Source: Circinella umbellata
Lineage: Eukaryota > Mucoromycota > Mucoromycetes > Mucorales > Lichtheimiaceae
Reading direction: 5' to 3'
DNA length: 64,000 nucleotides
Assembly: GCA_025093555.1 (NCBI GenBank)
Contig: JAIWNF010000008.1
Location: forward strand, 372,001 to 436,000
The position numbers and the translations under genes were made by a program. This document shows positions 1 through 11,887 of this stretch, in pieces (the stretch's first letter is position 1; each line of letters starts with the position of its first letter). The notes under the pieces are model-generated. The model was not told the DNA's origin. It ran no database searches and was given only the letters and a program-made list of their open reading frames with translations.

Positions 1-2339
1 TCCTTTATTATCCCATATAAACTCCCGTGCTGACAATATACCACTTGTAAAGTCATGCTTCTGTACAGCTTTCCAAAGGTTAGCAAAAAGCTGAGCTCTT
101 GTGTCATCGTCGATTCTGGGAGGCTCAGGAATATAGGGCATAACTGATCTTGATATAATATTGAAGATACGATCAATAAAACAAGCGTTTTCTCTATTTG
201 GAACAATATTACGTGGATAATCAACCTCAAGCTGATCATTAACAGATCTACATAATAATGGGTCAGTAAAAATTATTAAACAGATGTAGTGCCTTCTTTT
301 AATTTACATACATTATTTTTGCTTGCTTTTTGTCTCGATACTCTTGTTTCTTTTCCTTTTGAAATTGATCACGGACCTCAGACTGTCTCATTGCACGGGC
401 TTCACGTGCATCAATAATCGTAGTCGTGTCTTCTTTATCGGGGCTGTTTTCATGTTGATGATTTTCTACTGTATCTATACGTATTTCCAAATAAATATTT
501 GTATTATGAATTTTAATAATGGTAAACAAATAACTATTTAAACACTTAATGACGTACTTCCTAAATTTTTTCTCAATCTTTTTTTTGGTAGACAACTTTC
601 ATCATTGTTTGATTTTGGGGTTGTTTTAGTAGAAAGCTTTCTTTTAGGCAACAGCAGCTTCAAGGTATCTGGAGCACGTCCATCATTGACAAATTTTTTC
701 TTAGGTTTACGGTGGCTATTATTATACATAGTGTTTTAGCAAAGCGATTAATGAAACGAACTTGGATAACTGTAATAGTATAACTGTATTAGTAAAACTT
801 ACGTTGGTGACGCTTTTTTATAATTAACATTCCTGCCTGAAAGAACGCGTTGGATATTAAATGTTCTTCAGTACGCAAATAGTTAAACAGTTGGGGGAGT
901 GTGGTGAGGATTGGCTTGTCTTTTTGTATAAGACGATATATGTTACGATGAAAAGCTTCTACACCATTTGTTGTTTTGGTTGAATTCCAAAGAAGTTGGT
1001 CTCGCATTAATGACTTAGATCGGAATATCATGCTACTGATTTCTGGCTTCAGACACCATGATACCTCTTTGATACTTGGAAAATCTTTCAATAGTCCTTC
1101 AACAACGGCATCAAAAATTCCTGGAAAATTTGCTTCATACATTGTTTTAGTATACTCTAGGAAAGAATTAACTTGATCTGTAGAAATCAATTGAGCATTT
1201 TTCGACATTCTTTCAACGGAATTTTTCCAATGATAGTAGCATCCTTTAAGATATACCTCTGGTTTTATTCTTGAAAAAGGAAATGATGATGTAAAAGCTT
1301 GAAAAAGCCCAGCTCTCTGAGCTTGTGAGAAGTCCATCATGATACCACACATACACGGATCTCCGTCTTCATTCGTGGGTATTTTTAATTCTTTAAACAT
1401 AGCAATGAAGTATGCATTGAAATGCATTGTAGTCAAACCACCAATGACAGCTTGGAAAACAGGTACATATTTTTCCAATTCTTCCATAAAGATGACAGAA
1501 TTACACAAGTAGTAGTCATCGTTGAAGCAAGCATATGTGACGTCTGTGATGATTGGATGATCGTGGAAATTTGCATGATGAACAATGATGGGAGATCCAA
1601 ATGGTATGCAAAATGTTTTTGGATTAATATCCATTGGTGATTTTAAATATTCGGGAAACTCAGTGTTAAGCTTATCAATTGGATCTTTAAGTGATTCAAT
1701 GTGAGCAACCCCATTAACAGTAAATCCATATGTTGCAAGGACATTGCGTCTGTGGTACCCTATCTTTCCTAAGTGCTGAAAGTCTTTGTCAATGCCACGT
1801 ACAGGCTGCGGTGGATTCAATGGTCTATCAATGCTAGTTCCGTGAAGAAGTCCCATTGGTTTCTCTGAGGGACATTCGAGTACTCTTTGAGTAAACTTCA
1901 GAATAGACTCTTTATTTTTATGTACTGCTTCATATTTTCCATGCGTGTGTTTCCCTTTATGTTCTAAAAAACCGATGTTGTCTATGAACTTAAAATTGAC
2001 GCGAACGCTACATTCAAAATGTTGAATAGTTTCCTGTTTGCATAATGTGCAAGGTTTCAAAGTTTGTGCCTGAATTATTGACATTGTGCTTCCTGGCTTA
2101 AGATCAACTCCATGTCGTTTGCAACTAATGTTGACACAGCGTAGCGATCCGAGACATGTTTTTGTTGTGCTGATACCGATGTCATTTTTTATAGGCTTGC
2201 TATTTGTTTTAAATAGCTGCCAACCAATATCAGTTGGTCGCTCAAATGTTTCCTTGTCGTCTTTTACGCGAAGAGTAATTCTCATTTCTTGGTCGCCATC
2301 AATAAATCTTTCGAATTCAGTTTTCATGTTTGTATTCAT
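1..2339 (-). CDS. Mutator-like (MULE) transposase with GCM/WRKY-type zinc finger; 3' end outside window
   Basis: The first exon (about 803-2339) encodes 512 residues. Residues 68-133 hold a Cys-Cys..Cys-Cys..Cys..His-x-His pattern (C68, C73, C97, C100, C110, H131, H133) like the GCM1/WRKY-type DNA-binding domains of MULE transposases. The catalytic part follows: D266 (ITDVTYA), D336 (MMDFSQ), the C367-x2-H370 box (GCYYHW) and E461 in NGVEAFH. Further coding segments with the same style follow on the minus strand at about 540-711 (basic), 303-458 (charged; KKQEYRDKKQ) and 1-255. The last reads ENACFIDRIFNII, like the catalytic-Cys box of ubiquitin peptidases, and runs off the left edge. The donor at 801-802 is clear, but its phase does not match the simplest acceptor of the next segment, so the tail may be broken or spliced differently. 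The transposase call is firm; the peptidase call is inference. Confidence 0.8.
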
Positions 2340-2497
2340 TTTTGCTACTATAGTTTATTCTGGAAGACAACGAAGGAATCAGGAAAAGGGGGAGAAGATA
2401 ACAAAAAAAGGGGAAGAAGTAAGACTGCTTTTCCTAGAAAAAACGACTGTTTTACTTCTATTGACGAAAAAGGAAGTACCCAAAGATTATGGCACCC

Positions 2498-3466
2498 CAA
2501 ATTGTAAGTGCTATTGGTTCAATGTTGTTGTTTTCGTCGTATATATTATTACAGTATTTGCTAAGTCGGTACATGTATGGCTTGTCAACAACATTCTGTA
2601 TTTCAATAAGAATTGGTGGTAATGATTCGGATGTAACAGTAGTTGTGATGAGTAAGACATCAGCCCGTTTTCCATCAAGCCATTCCCCATTTTTTGCTGT
2701 ATAGTTATTGCTTGCATGCTTGCCTACATTTATATTAATACCATTAGCGGGAAGCTTTAATAATATTATATAGCTGCAACATACCAACTAACGTGGGCAC
2801 TATCATGTTTACGACCCTTGAGTCTTTTTAAAGTGTTTTGGACATTAAATCTGTACCAGGCCGGTGTTTGTGCGGGAGAGTAAAACTAAGAAGATTATGA
2901 GGAATCCTGTTTTGAAAATTGTTTTCTGTTTCAGTCATCATTCAAGCGGCAGGGTTAAAATACCAAGTGACAGGGTTGTCACTTTTAACTTGTCGCTTTT
3001 TCACTTTAACCCTGCCGCTTGAATGATGACTGAAACAGAAAACAATTTTCAAAACAGGATTCCTCATAATCTTCTTAGTTTTACTCTCCCGCACAAACAC
3101 CGGCCTGGAACAGATTTAATGTCCAAAACACTTTAAAAAGACTCAAGGGTCGTAAACATGATAGTGTCCACGTTAGTTGGTATGTTGCAGCTATATAATA
3201 TTATTAAAGCTTCCCGCTAATGGTATTAATATAAATGTAGGCAAGCATGCAAGCAATAACTATACAGCAAAAAATGGGGAATGGCTTGATGGAAAACGGG
3301 CTGATGTCTTACTCATCCCAACTACTGTTACATCCGAATCATTACCACCAATTCTTATTGAAATACAGAATGTTGTTGACAAGCCATACATGCACCGACT
3401 TAGCAAATACTGTAATAATATATACGACGAAAACAACAACATTGAACCAATAGCACTTACAATTTG
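2498..3466. repeat. Long near-perfect palindrome, two 462-bp arms around a 45-bp centre
   Basis: Positions 2498-2959 are the reverse complement of 3005-3466. Every matching pair I checked sums to 5964, so there is no indel. I found about four mismatches in 462 bp (near 2578, 2650, 2803 and 2858). The 45-bp centre contains its own small GTGAC..GTCAC inverted repeat. Each arm carries the same coding start (at 2787 on - and 3177 on +). Outside the arms the sequences differ: the MULE gene on the left, the rest of the PD-(D/E)XK-like gene on the right. Confidence 0.95.
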
Positions 3467-5136
3467 TATTAAGAATGTGGGCCCGGATAGCATGTATGAG
3501 GCAGATGAAATTAATTGTTCCCAATTAGGAAATGGCCACAGTAACGAAGCGAAAGGGAGATTATTCTATTGTAAAATGACTATTATATTTAATATATGGA
3601 AAGAAAATAATGATAATAGTTAGCTATTCATTATACGTACTGTATATGTGATGTTTAAGCATTTAATTGTCGAAGTAATCAAATGGTCATGTTCGAGAAC
3701 ATGTATTTTGTTTTCTTGTTGTTCCCTTTACACTCTATGGTGCCACAAATAGTACATAATTTTAATTCTTTTTACAGACGCCTTCAAGGAGATTATTATT
3801 GTTGCTGCTATCTGTAAATATTTGTAGTGCTATAATAAAATTTGAATCTGTTAACACTAAATTATGTTGCAAAACTACAGTTAACGCTTTTAAAGACATA
3901 CTTATCACTTCAAATAAACTCGATTCCGCAGCGATGCATTCAATGGTAGCGGTTTGACTAATGGTAGATTCCTTATTAATGGTTCGGTTTGTCGACAATA
4001 ATGTTCTTGGAATTACTAACAACAGTAGAGTTTTTATCTCCACACGCAATCATGAACTCTCCATTAGAAAATGCTTTTGTTCCGTTGGTTTCTCTCCCGG
4101 CATTAGGGTTTCTTCCTTCTGTTTTTTCTTCCACATCTTTTATTATTAGAGTTATATTTCATTGTGAAACTATTGATGCAGTCCAAGACAACAATGACTT
4201 TTTTTCCATATTGACGCGAATAATGTACGTACTTCTCAACTTTTTTTTCTCTTATGCTTTATGCTATCTGTTTAAGTCTCAGCAACATGTCATAGTCAAA
4301 ATTGATTGGCTAAATCCAAAACGTCATAATCTTTTTTTATTGGTTTTCATTGCCTCATTCACTTTAACTGTGCCATAATGATGACAATAATGATAAAGAC
4401 AGCAGCAATAGCAGTCAAACCAGTAACATCAATATCAACAACAACAGCAACAACAACAGTGACAGTGATAACGACAACAACAGTGACAGTGATAACGACA
4501 ACAACAATGATAACGACAGCAACAATGATAACGACAGCAACAATGATAACGACAGCAACAATGATAATGACAGCAACAATGATAATGATACCATTATTAA
4601 TAGCAAGCCTCTTCCTCCTCTGGCTGCAGTTGGATATGTACTGATTGAACAAAAATGTCCATTGTTTGGATTAGAGTATAAGAAGGATCCTACTGTTATA
4701 TTATTATACCAAATTGCAAAAGAAGCACTAGACCATCAAATACAGGACCACAATTCGACGGTGGAGCGATTAATTGACGGTGCCACTGAAACAAAAAAAG
4801 CAATTCAAGAGGATACTGGAGGTGTCTGATGGAGGCGATGTAGGCATAAAAAAAATGAAAAGTTTGACAAGTGCAGGTGTACTATATGCAGAGACTTGCT
4901 TACACAAGTACCAGTGGCCAGTTCTGGACGACTCCGACATGATGCCATTACCATTGGATTTGCCACCTAATGTTCAGCCCCCAAAACGAAGTACACACAT
5001 TGACATCTTACCACAAATGCCATCTGAACCACAACTCGATGACATGAAATATGCTAGAGAGTTCAAGGAAGAATACTTGAAAACACATAAACAAATGAAT
5101 TGGAAAGTTTGCTATGACAAAAGCTTACGTAGCTGA
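3177..5136 (+). pseudogene. Decayed gene for a PD-(D/E)XK nuclease-like protein, probably transposon-borne
   Basis: The first 148-codon segment (3177-3623) contains RADVLLIPTT followed by LPPILIEIQNVV and KPYMHRLSKY. A D..(E)xQ signature inside a hydrophobic strand is typical of PD-(D/E)XK transposase/Rpn-like nucleases. Its first part lies in the right arm of the palindrome. Later segments have a coding look but sit in different frames: 3989-4378, then an Asn/Asp/Ser-rich stretch at about 4430-4600 leading into KPLPPLAAVGYVLIEQK, then 4774-5136 (Pro-rich, LPLDLPPNVQPPK) after a stop at about 4828. A spliced gene with frameshifts, or a dead copy, fits best. The nuclease assignment rests on motif shape only. 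Confidence 0.5.
4435..4605 (+). repeat. CAACAG/AATGAT trinucleotide minisatellite inside coding-like sequence
   Basis: Imperfect tandem units of about 18-21 bp built from AAC, AGC, GAT and AAT triplets. In the frame continuous with the downstream KPLPPLAAVGY segment they read as Asn/Asp/Ser repeats, a low-complexity linker. The translations in the other frames (poly-Leu/Val or poly-Thr) are shadows. Confidence 0.8.
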
Positions 5137-6026
5137 AGGTTATTTTTCAAGATATAAAAACTACAAAACACTGAAGAGTACATTTAACGAACTTAAATAT
5201 CTTGTGTAAGGTTCCCAACTCATATACAGGGTGTTTCCAAAAAAAAAAAAAAATAAGTATAAATTGAATAAAAAATCGAGCACACCATTATTACGTTTAG
5301 TTTACTTTTATTTTCATAAGAACTGTAGTGATACAGCTAGTAAATCATCATGTTATCATATGTAAGAACATATCCATCTACCAACTTAAGGCTTAGAGCC
5401 AATCTATACGATGTGTATTTCCAAATGTAATTAAAATAGTAATAGTTTATGCCACAGTGTGTGACACAGGTAAGAGTGTCACTTCTGATAAGAAAAACGC
5501 TCATTTTCCGTGAATTGATTTTTTATTCAACGCAAATTGACCAATCAATTTTACGCAAATTGATAATTAAAAGTACGCAAAAACATTTAAAATCACGCAA
5601 GTTGGTACCGTGAGCACTGTATGCTGGGGTTTCCATATTAGAGACCCATGTTTTACACATTTCACGACACGTCTAAGAAAAGAATAATACTTGAATATGT
5701 TAAAGAAAAAACAAATACTGAATGTATAACATAGTGTGATTTGAGCCAAGACGTGCAATATTTCAATGATAAACCCAATTAACTATAATGAGTGGTCTCT
5801 ATGCTACTCGAACAGGTATAGTTATTGTGTTGACATAGATTATTGATATCAAATACAACGATGTCCAATAATTGTATTCATAAATCTTTTTTTAAAATGT
5901 ACATGTAAGCAGATGTTGAAGGGCAAGCACGCATATTTATAATTTGTATCAATAAATTTAATCAATTATTATCAACACTATATATTATTCTCACGATTAG
6001 AAATATCACTACTGTTATCATAGAAG
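5137..6026. other. Intergenic, no gene seen
   Basis: AT-rich. It has a poly-A run near 5239 and a group of short repeats at 5523-5602 (variants of ACGCAAATTGAT and ACGCAA). I see no supported coding frame or RNA gene. Confidence 0.6.
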
Positions 6027-8659
6027 CTATAAGCGATATCTAAAGTCATACGATTCATCACCAATCCTTGTTTCTGCTGTCAATGGTTCTTGTTGTGCTT
6101 CATTTTCTTCTCCTGTTCCATCTTCTTGTAATTCTTTATATATAGTGTCACGTAGACGATTTTCCCGTTGTAAAAGAAAACGTTGGATTAAAGCCAATAT
6201 AATAAACAAGCACAAAAATCCCAAACTAATAGAATGACCACGTACTATTATATTCAAGAAACGTTTGTCAATTAATAACCAAAATTATTTTTTTGTTTCT
6301 ATCAAACGAAAAAAAGCTACATATAACTCACTATAACGAGGTGCATCCGATCTTCGATAAATATTAGCGCCCAATAGTCCTGTACATATACGTAATGCGA
6401 AAAAAATAAAATAGTCAAGTTTATATACATTATACTAATACTAATAGTGCATGTACTAACCTGCAGAATTGTTGGCTGATACAGCCATTGCTGCTGCAAC
6501 ACTTCGTTTCATTTCTGGTGCAATATTACTAGTCAACCATGCGTTAACAATCGGATTGATGACAAATATTCCTGTCACAGCAATAAATACAGCACCATAA
6601 AGACCCTTTTTATCTGTCAAAATGATTTGTAAGGTATATCCTATAATACAGATAGATGCACCCAGAATGGCGTGAAAGGTGCGTTCTTGGAATCGATCTG
6701 ACGAATGTGCAACAGCTATCATCTATTTACCGTTGATATGAATTTTTTTAAAAAAAGAGTACGTAGCTGATTTGTTACGCAATAAAAAATGGATCAATCA
6801 ATTTACTCACCACTACAACTGCGCTTAGGTATGGAGGAGCTGTGTATTCAATTATTATGATTTAATTAGTAGATGAATTTTTATTTTGTTGTATAAATCA
6901 TTCTACTTTATAATGTTATAAATCTCTCTTACCAGACATTAAGTTTGCCGATAGTTTGTCTTCATATCCCAGGCCTTTAATAATAAGAGGTAGGAAACTA
7001 TTATATATTGTAATTTATATAGATCACCATTAGTTACGCCACTTAATCAATAATAAAACTCAAGATATACTTACTTTGATATGCTCGTATTAGCAACACT
7101 TCCACTGAAAAACATAATCATCCATACCCAAACCTTCCAGTCTGTAAATGCTTTGAATGCTTGTTTACGATTTGAAGCATCCAGATCACCCAATGTCACG
7201 TGTTGTTTTTTATCTTCCAATCGTGCTACAGCCAATTCACGCTCTTCAGAAGATAAACGGCTCCAAGTTTCGGGAGAAGCAGGTAAATAAAACCTATAAT
7301 ACAATGATAAAATATATCTTTTTCTAGTAGTCGTAATTCATTTAAATGTTATTGCTTTTTTATAAGTTAGTTTTTACCATGCAATAATTGCTACTACAAC
7401 TGTTGGAACGCCTTCGACTATAAACAGCCACTAAAATGTAAAGTGTTATGCACGTGTACAAAATGTATCTTTCCTGACGTACACACTTTTTATTTACCTG
7501 CCAGCCAGTCATGCCATGTGCACCCCGTAGCCGTAAAATTGCATATGCCAACACACCCGCTGATACGTAAAATTTTAATAGGTTATATTATGTTCGAATT
7601 GATAGTAATAATAAATCGTGAACAACAATAATTATTTACCAAATGAATGAGCTATTACGCTTGAGCCCCAAAATAATGCAATTCGTGTAGCCATTTCATT
7701 TTTCTTGTAAAATAATGTAAGAAAGAAAAGGACACCCTATATAATTGCGAAAGAAAAAAACAATAGTTAATTTAGCACTATTAAATTGAATACTGATAAA
7801 CACATGACATCTTTTCAATTTTATCTTAATAGTCTTACAGGGAAGAATCCGGATTCAAAAACACCGAGTAGGAAACGTAATATCATTAATTCAGTATAAC
7901 CACTTACTGTAGCATGCAGACATGCTATTATTCCCCAGCAGAACATTAATAACGGAAGCCTATATGCATATTCCGTTGTACCACAATGTTTTTGCTTATT
8001 TATTTATTTATCATTTTATTTCATCTGGGAATTAATTGATTTACACATACCATCGTCGTGCAGTAAATCGTTTCAAAAATATATTGCTTGGAACTTGAAA
8101 AAGAAGAAATCCAGCCTATATTTATTACAAAATAATAGTATTATTATAACCGTAGGCTTTGTGTAATATGTCATATCATCTTTTTTATTTTTATTTTTGT
8201 TTATTACATAGAATATTGTAATACAAGTGTTAAACTCATCAGGTGTGATACCGACGTCTTCTTCAAAGTTATCTAGTACAGCATTTCCTTTTCATATGTT
8301 TATGTTAGTTTCGATTATTGCTATTAGTAAAGTAATCAAAGATAAGTACCCAAAGTGGATCGATCCAACGACGAAAATAAATACATAAAGCTTAGAAACG
8401 GTAATAGTAATAAATCATATTTTAACACAAGTTTCTGTTCGAGTACTTTCTTTTGTGAATCGTCATTGTCAACAATGTCATTGTCAGGTAATTCGTAATT
8501 GTTATTACCCATTCCCGATCCTAAAAATCAATTGAATGTTCAATATTCAAAAAAAAAAGAAAAAGAAAAAGTGCTCTTTTCATGTAGACAAGAATATAAT
8601 CACTCACCAATAAGGGGTTGGTAAGCAGCTCGGCTATTAGAGGAAGAGTTAACCATCAT
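6027..8659 (-). CDS. MFS permease of the allantoate/nicotinate (Dal5/Tna1) anion:cation symporter family
   Basis: A multi-exon gene. It starts at 8659 (MMVNSSSNSRAAYQPLIG, donor at 8607); exon 2 begins at 8520. Exon 2 leads into the first membrane helix, KYDLLLLPFLSFMYLFSSLD, ending in the family motif LDRSTLG. The next exon continues GNAVLDNFEEDVGITPDEFN, the classic first-loop sequence of Dal5-type carriers. Further exons give membrane segments (AGLFLFQVPSNIFLKR-like near 8050-8130, the central cytosolic loop with SRLSSEERELAVARLEDK at 7210-7280, helices at 6456-6722). The C-terminal exon at 6027-6257 has a final helix and a charged cytosolic tail. A plasma-membrane H+ symporter for a small carboxylate, amide or vitamin is expected; the substrate cannot be read from sequence. 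I did not phase-check every intron. Confidence 0.85.
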
Positions 8660-8929
8660 GCACTTTTATGTCGTGTGGGTATAACAGGAGACAGAGTCAG
8701 AAAGAGAGAGAGAGAGAGTCAGAGAGAAATAAAGAATCTACTACTGATAGTTTTTCAATTATGCACATTGCAGGTTCTAAAATAGGAACTAATGAGACAA
8801 CTTTTCAATTCATGCCTTTTTTTTTTTCTCAATGTCTGTGAAACATTGACTATTGTCATGTCGGCGGAGGATCTTTTTGGCTGCGCGTTTTTTTCCCTTT
8901 TTTTTTTTCTTGACAACAAACTTAAAATA
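8660..8929. promoter_or_regulatory. Divergent promoter region between the permease and XRCC3
   Basis: 270 bp between two start codons on opposite strands. It has a GA-rich tract at 8699-8728 and T-rich tracts at 8818-8830 and 8888-8910, as in many fungal promoters. I see no specific factor site I can defend. Confidence 0.45.
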
Positions 8930-10251
8930 ATGGAACAAGTTGCAAAACGATTAGGTCTAAGTTCCAAATTGGAACAAGGTAATTCCAAATTAAGCATTTA
9001 TAATATGAAATTATTGAGCATCAATAATATCATATACTAATGTATACACATTTTATACAGTTGGACTGGATTCACCAAACGATATATTAATCAAGACTGT
9101 TGGGGAACTGCAAAAGCTTTTGAATACGAATGAGGCAGCGATTCTCGAACTTTTTCAAGCCGCAGCAATGGAACTTTATCCATGGAAAACAAAGAGACAA
9201 TCTATTAAAAATACTAATTCAGCTGAAACTGTTCCTGTTGACAATGAGGTTATTGATCGTATACTTGGGGGTGGGTTTCCATTGGGTTCAGTTACTGAAG
9301 TTGTGGGCGAAAGGTTTGTATCAGCATCAAGATACATGAGAAAACACAGAAACGGAAACGATATTAAACAAGAATCGAATATACATAAAATATAGCTCTT
9401 CAGGGAAAACACAATTATGTCTTCAACTTTGTTTGTCTGCACAAAAACCAAATATACCTTGTGGTGGCGGTAAATATTTTATTATTATTATTGGAGGATC
9501 AAGCGATAATTGAATGCTAAAGATAAAATGTTTTATAGGTGCGGTTTATATTCACAGTGAAGGCCAATTACCGACTGTTAGACTTGACCAACTCGCTCAT
9601 GCTTATGGACAAAAGTACAATATGGATCCAAATACTCTAAAACGCACTATTCACACAATGCATATTAAAGATCGTGAAATGCAATACCGGGTACTATGTT
9701 ATCAACTTCCTGTTCTTTTGGCACGGCATAAAAATATTCGGGTGGTTGTCATTGACTCCATTAGTGCACCTTATCGAGGTGACAATATCGTGAATAACAA
9801 TGATAGGTTTGAACGAATTAATGAAATATGTGATATAGGTTCACGTTTAAAACGGATAGCCTATGAGAACAATGTTGCTGTCGTTGTTATTAATCAGGTT
9901 TCTGATACTGTTGTTACTTCAACTACATCCTCGGATATAATCAAAAATCTAAGTAACAATAGAAATGACCATGGTCCACCGGATGAATTATTAGCAAGTT
10001 GGATGGATTTTAATTTGGAAGGATTTGATAAATCACCTCTTAGTGTGTTTTGGACGTCATTAACAAAAAAGCCTGTACTTGGTAAATCATGGGCGACATC
10101 AGTAACAACAAGGATTCGACTGGCGCGTTCAATTATGACGGATATGACACGAACACGTAGAGCATTATTTATTGAATTTTCCCCATCGGTACCTCGACAT
10201 GGATGTGAAATTGTAATCGATGATGTTGGAGTACGAGGAAGGGTTCCGTGA
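8930..10251 (+). CDS. XRCC3: RAD51 paralogue, XRCC3/RAD57 type (homologous recombination)
   Basis: Four exons (8930-8978, 9061-9313, 9396-9469, 9539-10251) join in phase to a 362-residue RecA-fold ATPase. The N-terminal part has a helix-hairpin-like segment. Then comes the linker ILGGGFPLGSVTEVVG and a Walker A box, GESSSGKTQ, at about residue 99 that exists only after the 9313/9396 splice joins its two halves. GAVYIHSEGQLPTVRL and Walker B VVVIDS (Asp at about 198) follow, then VVVINQVSD and LGKSWATSVTTRIRLARS near the C-terminus. These are characteristic of the XRCC3/Rad57 branch, which with RAD51C/Rad55-type partners promotes Rad51 filament assembly in double-strand-break repair. The start at 8930 gives the first in-frame Met before a good donor; an upstream in-frame ATG at 8792 would add an unlikely Phe-rich leader. 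Confidence 0.88.
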
Positions 10252-10430
10252 ATCATTTCATTATCATTAATTGGTTTATTATGTTTGCCAATCCAAAGGC
10301 GAGATTGATATATATACGTTATAATAAATCTGTTCTAAATATACCCCTCGCTACATATGAGCCTATAAAATATTGCTTTCCGTATCAAATTACTACGCAG
10401 CATAATAACAATGATATATTTATTTTTATA

Positions 10431-10783
10431 CAGTTACAATCAACCCCCGAGTTTTACACCCCCGAGATTTTCTAATTTATTGTTGCAGAACTGAAGACTC
10501 GCAACAAGCGAGAGTTAATATAAATATTTATATACACCAACTCATCAATCATGCTTTGCTGACATTTTGGTATTTTTCTATTTGCATAATGACTCATAAG
10601 AATATTATACAAAATTATTGAATTCTCGTATAGTGTACTCCCGATTAGCGCAACTCGCCCAAAAACCTTGATGCAAGTTGCAAGTTGCGATTCCATTAAG
10701 TATTTTTAACATTTCCAAAAATAAAACGGTGCATAACTGAGAGATTTGCAAAAGTGGGAGGTGCAAAAACGGGGGTTTTACTG
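10431..10783. mobile_element. TA-flanked MITE (pogo/Tc1-mariner style), copy 1
   Basis: 353 bp beginning CAGTTACAATCAACCCCC and ending in a matching inverted GGGGGTTTTACTG, flanked by TA on both sides (10429-10430, 10784-10785). The interior is closely similar to 58105-58455, including CGATTAGCGCAACTCGCCC. There is no transposase frame, so it is non-autonomous. The left terminus has a small insertion relative to copy 2. Confidence 0.85.
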
Positions 10784-11887
10784 TAGCAAGTATCAAAACG
10801 TGTCTATTGAAAATCATCTGGTCGAAACTATGCTTCATTCTACACCAACTACACCGTACTTGCCGTCCTGATTTTTATCCCACCCCTTCACCACCAATAA
10901 ATCAATTTGGACATTTACGTATTACTACAATGGATTGAATCACCACCTAAGCCACATGCACCTCCCTTAAACTAATAAAAAATAGTATCGGTACTTCTTT
11001 TGCCATGTTCCACTTCTCTATCTTTCTCTTTTCTCTTTTTGTGGCATTATCCTTCACTAGGCTTTCGCTTTTAACTTAGTCGACCCCTACTTTATACCCT
11101 TTATTGATATCTATGTACTGTCGCTTTCAATATACCTTTTTCCTCCTGTACTGCTGGTTTTTCAGTTCCTCTCTTTGTGAAAAGACGAGAGCAAAAAGCT
11201 AAAATCAGCGCATGTTCAATTTAATTTCGTCATCAAATAATTCAACGTAGCAAAGTATTATGAGTTGAGTTTTGATTTTGTAATTAATTTATGCTCTTGC
11301 TTTGGGAACTATCTGATGCTAGTATGTGAAACTCAGTTTTTGTTGTAACACGTGGGATGTATTTTATTGATGTGGGGAAACAATGAATGTTGCATGATTT
11401 TTCTTTGCGTCCCCCCCCAATTGTACTAATACTGTTAAAAAATGTCGAACCATTTTATTTTATTCAAAATTATGATACTTTACAAGTAACTTTTAGTTAA
11501 AAAGTAACATGCTGTATATACTTCTTAATTTTCTGTATAATATATGTCGATGCCGAAAAGCTTAATATATGTACGTAAAACGAATCGTACCCCTCATTAT
11601 TTTGACAACTAAAGCGTTCCATTTATCGCTCAATTATAAAACATTCCTAAGCTCACAATAAAAAATGATCATTCTTTCAAAAATAAATAATGGTAATGAT
11701 AGTAAATGTACTTGTGATTCGATTTTAAACAAATAAAGAAAAAAAGAGAAAGAAAAGAAAGGAAATAAAATACAGAATAATGCTAATATAATAAATTTGA
11801 AAGTGAAAGTGAAATATATTGAAACGTGAAATTTGGGAAATAAACATAAATGGAGGGAGGGAATTGGAGAAGATAAATAATGTGATT
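10784..11887. other. Intergenic, no gene seen
   Basis: Sequence downstream of glyoxal oxidase and past XRCC3 (tail-to-tail). It contains pyrimidine-rich stretches near 11010-11180 and A-rich sequence near 11730-11780. No coding frame is supported. Confidence 0.55.

Noticed and set aside
4415..4652. Poly-Leu/Ser and poly-Val/Ile proteins on the minus strand
   Set aside because: These are shadows of the trinucleotide repeat; the coding-like frame is on the plus strand and Asn/Asp-rich.
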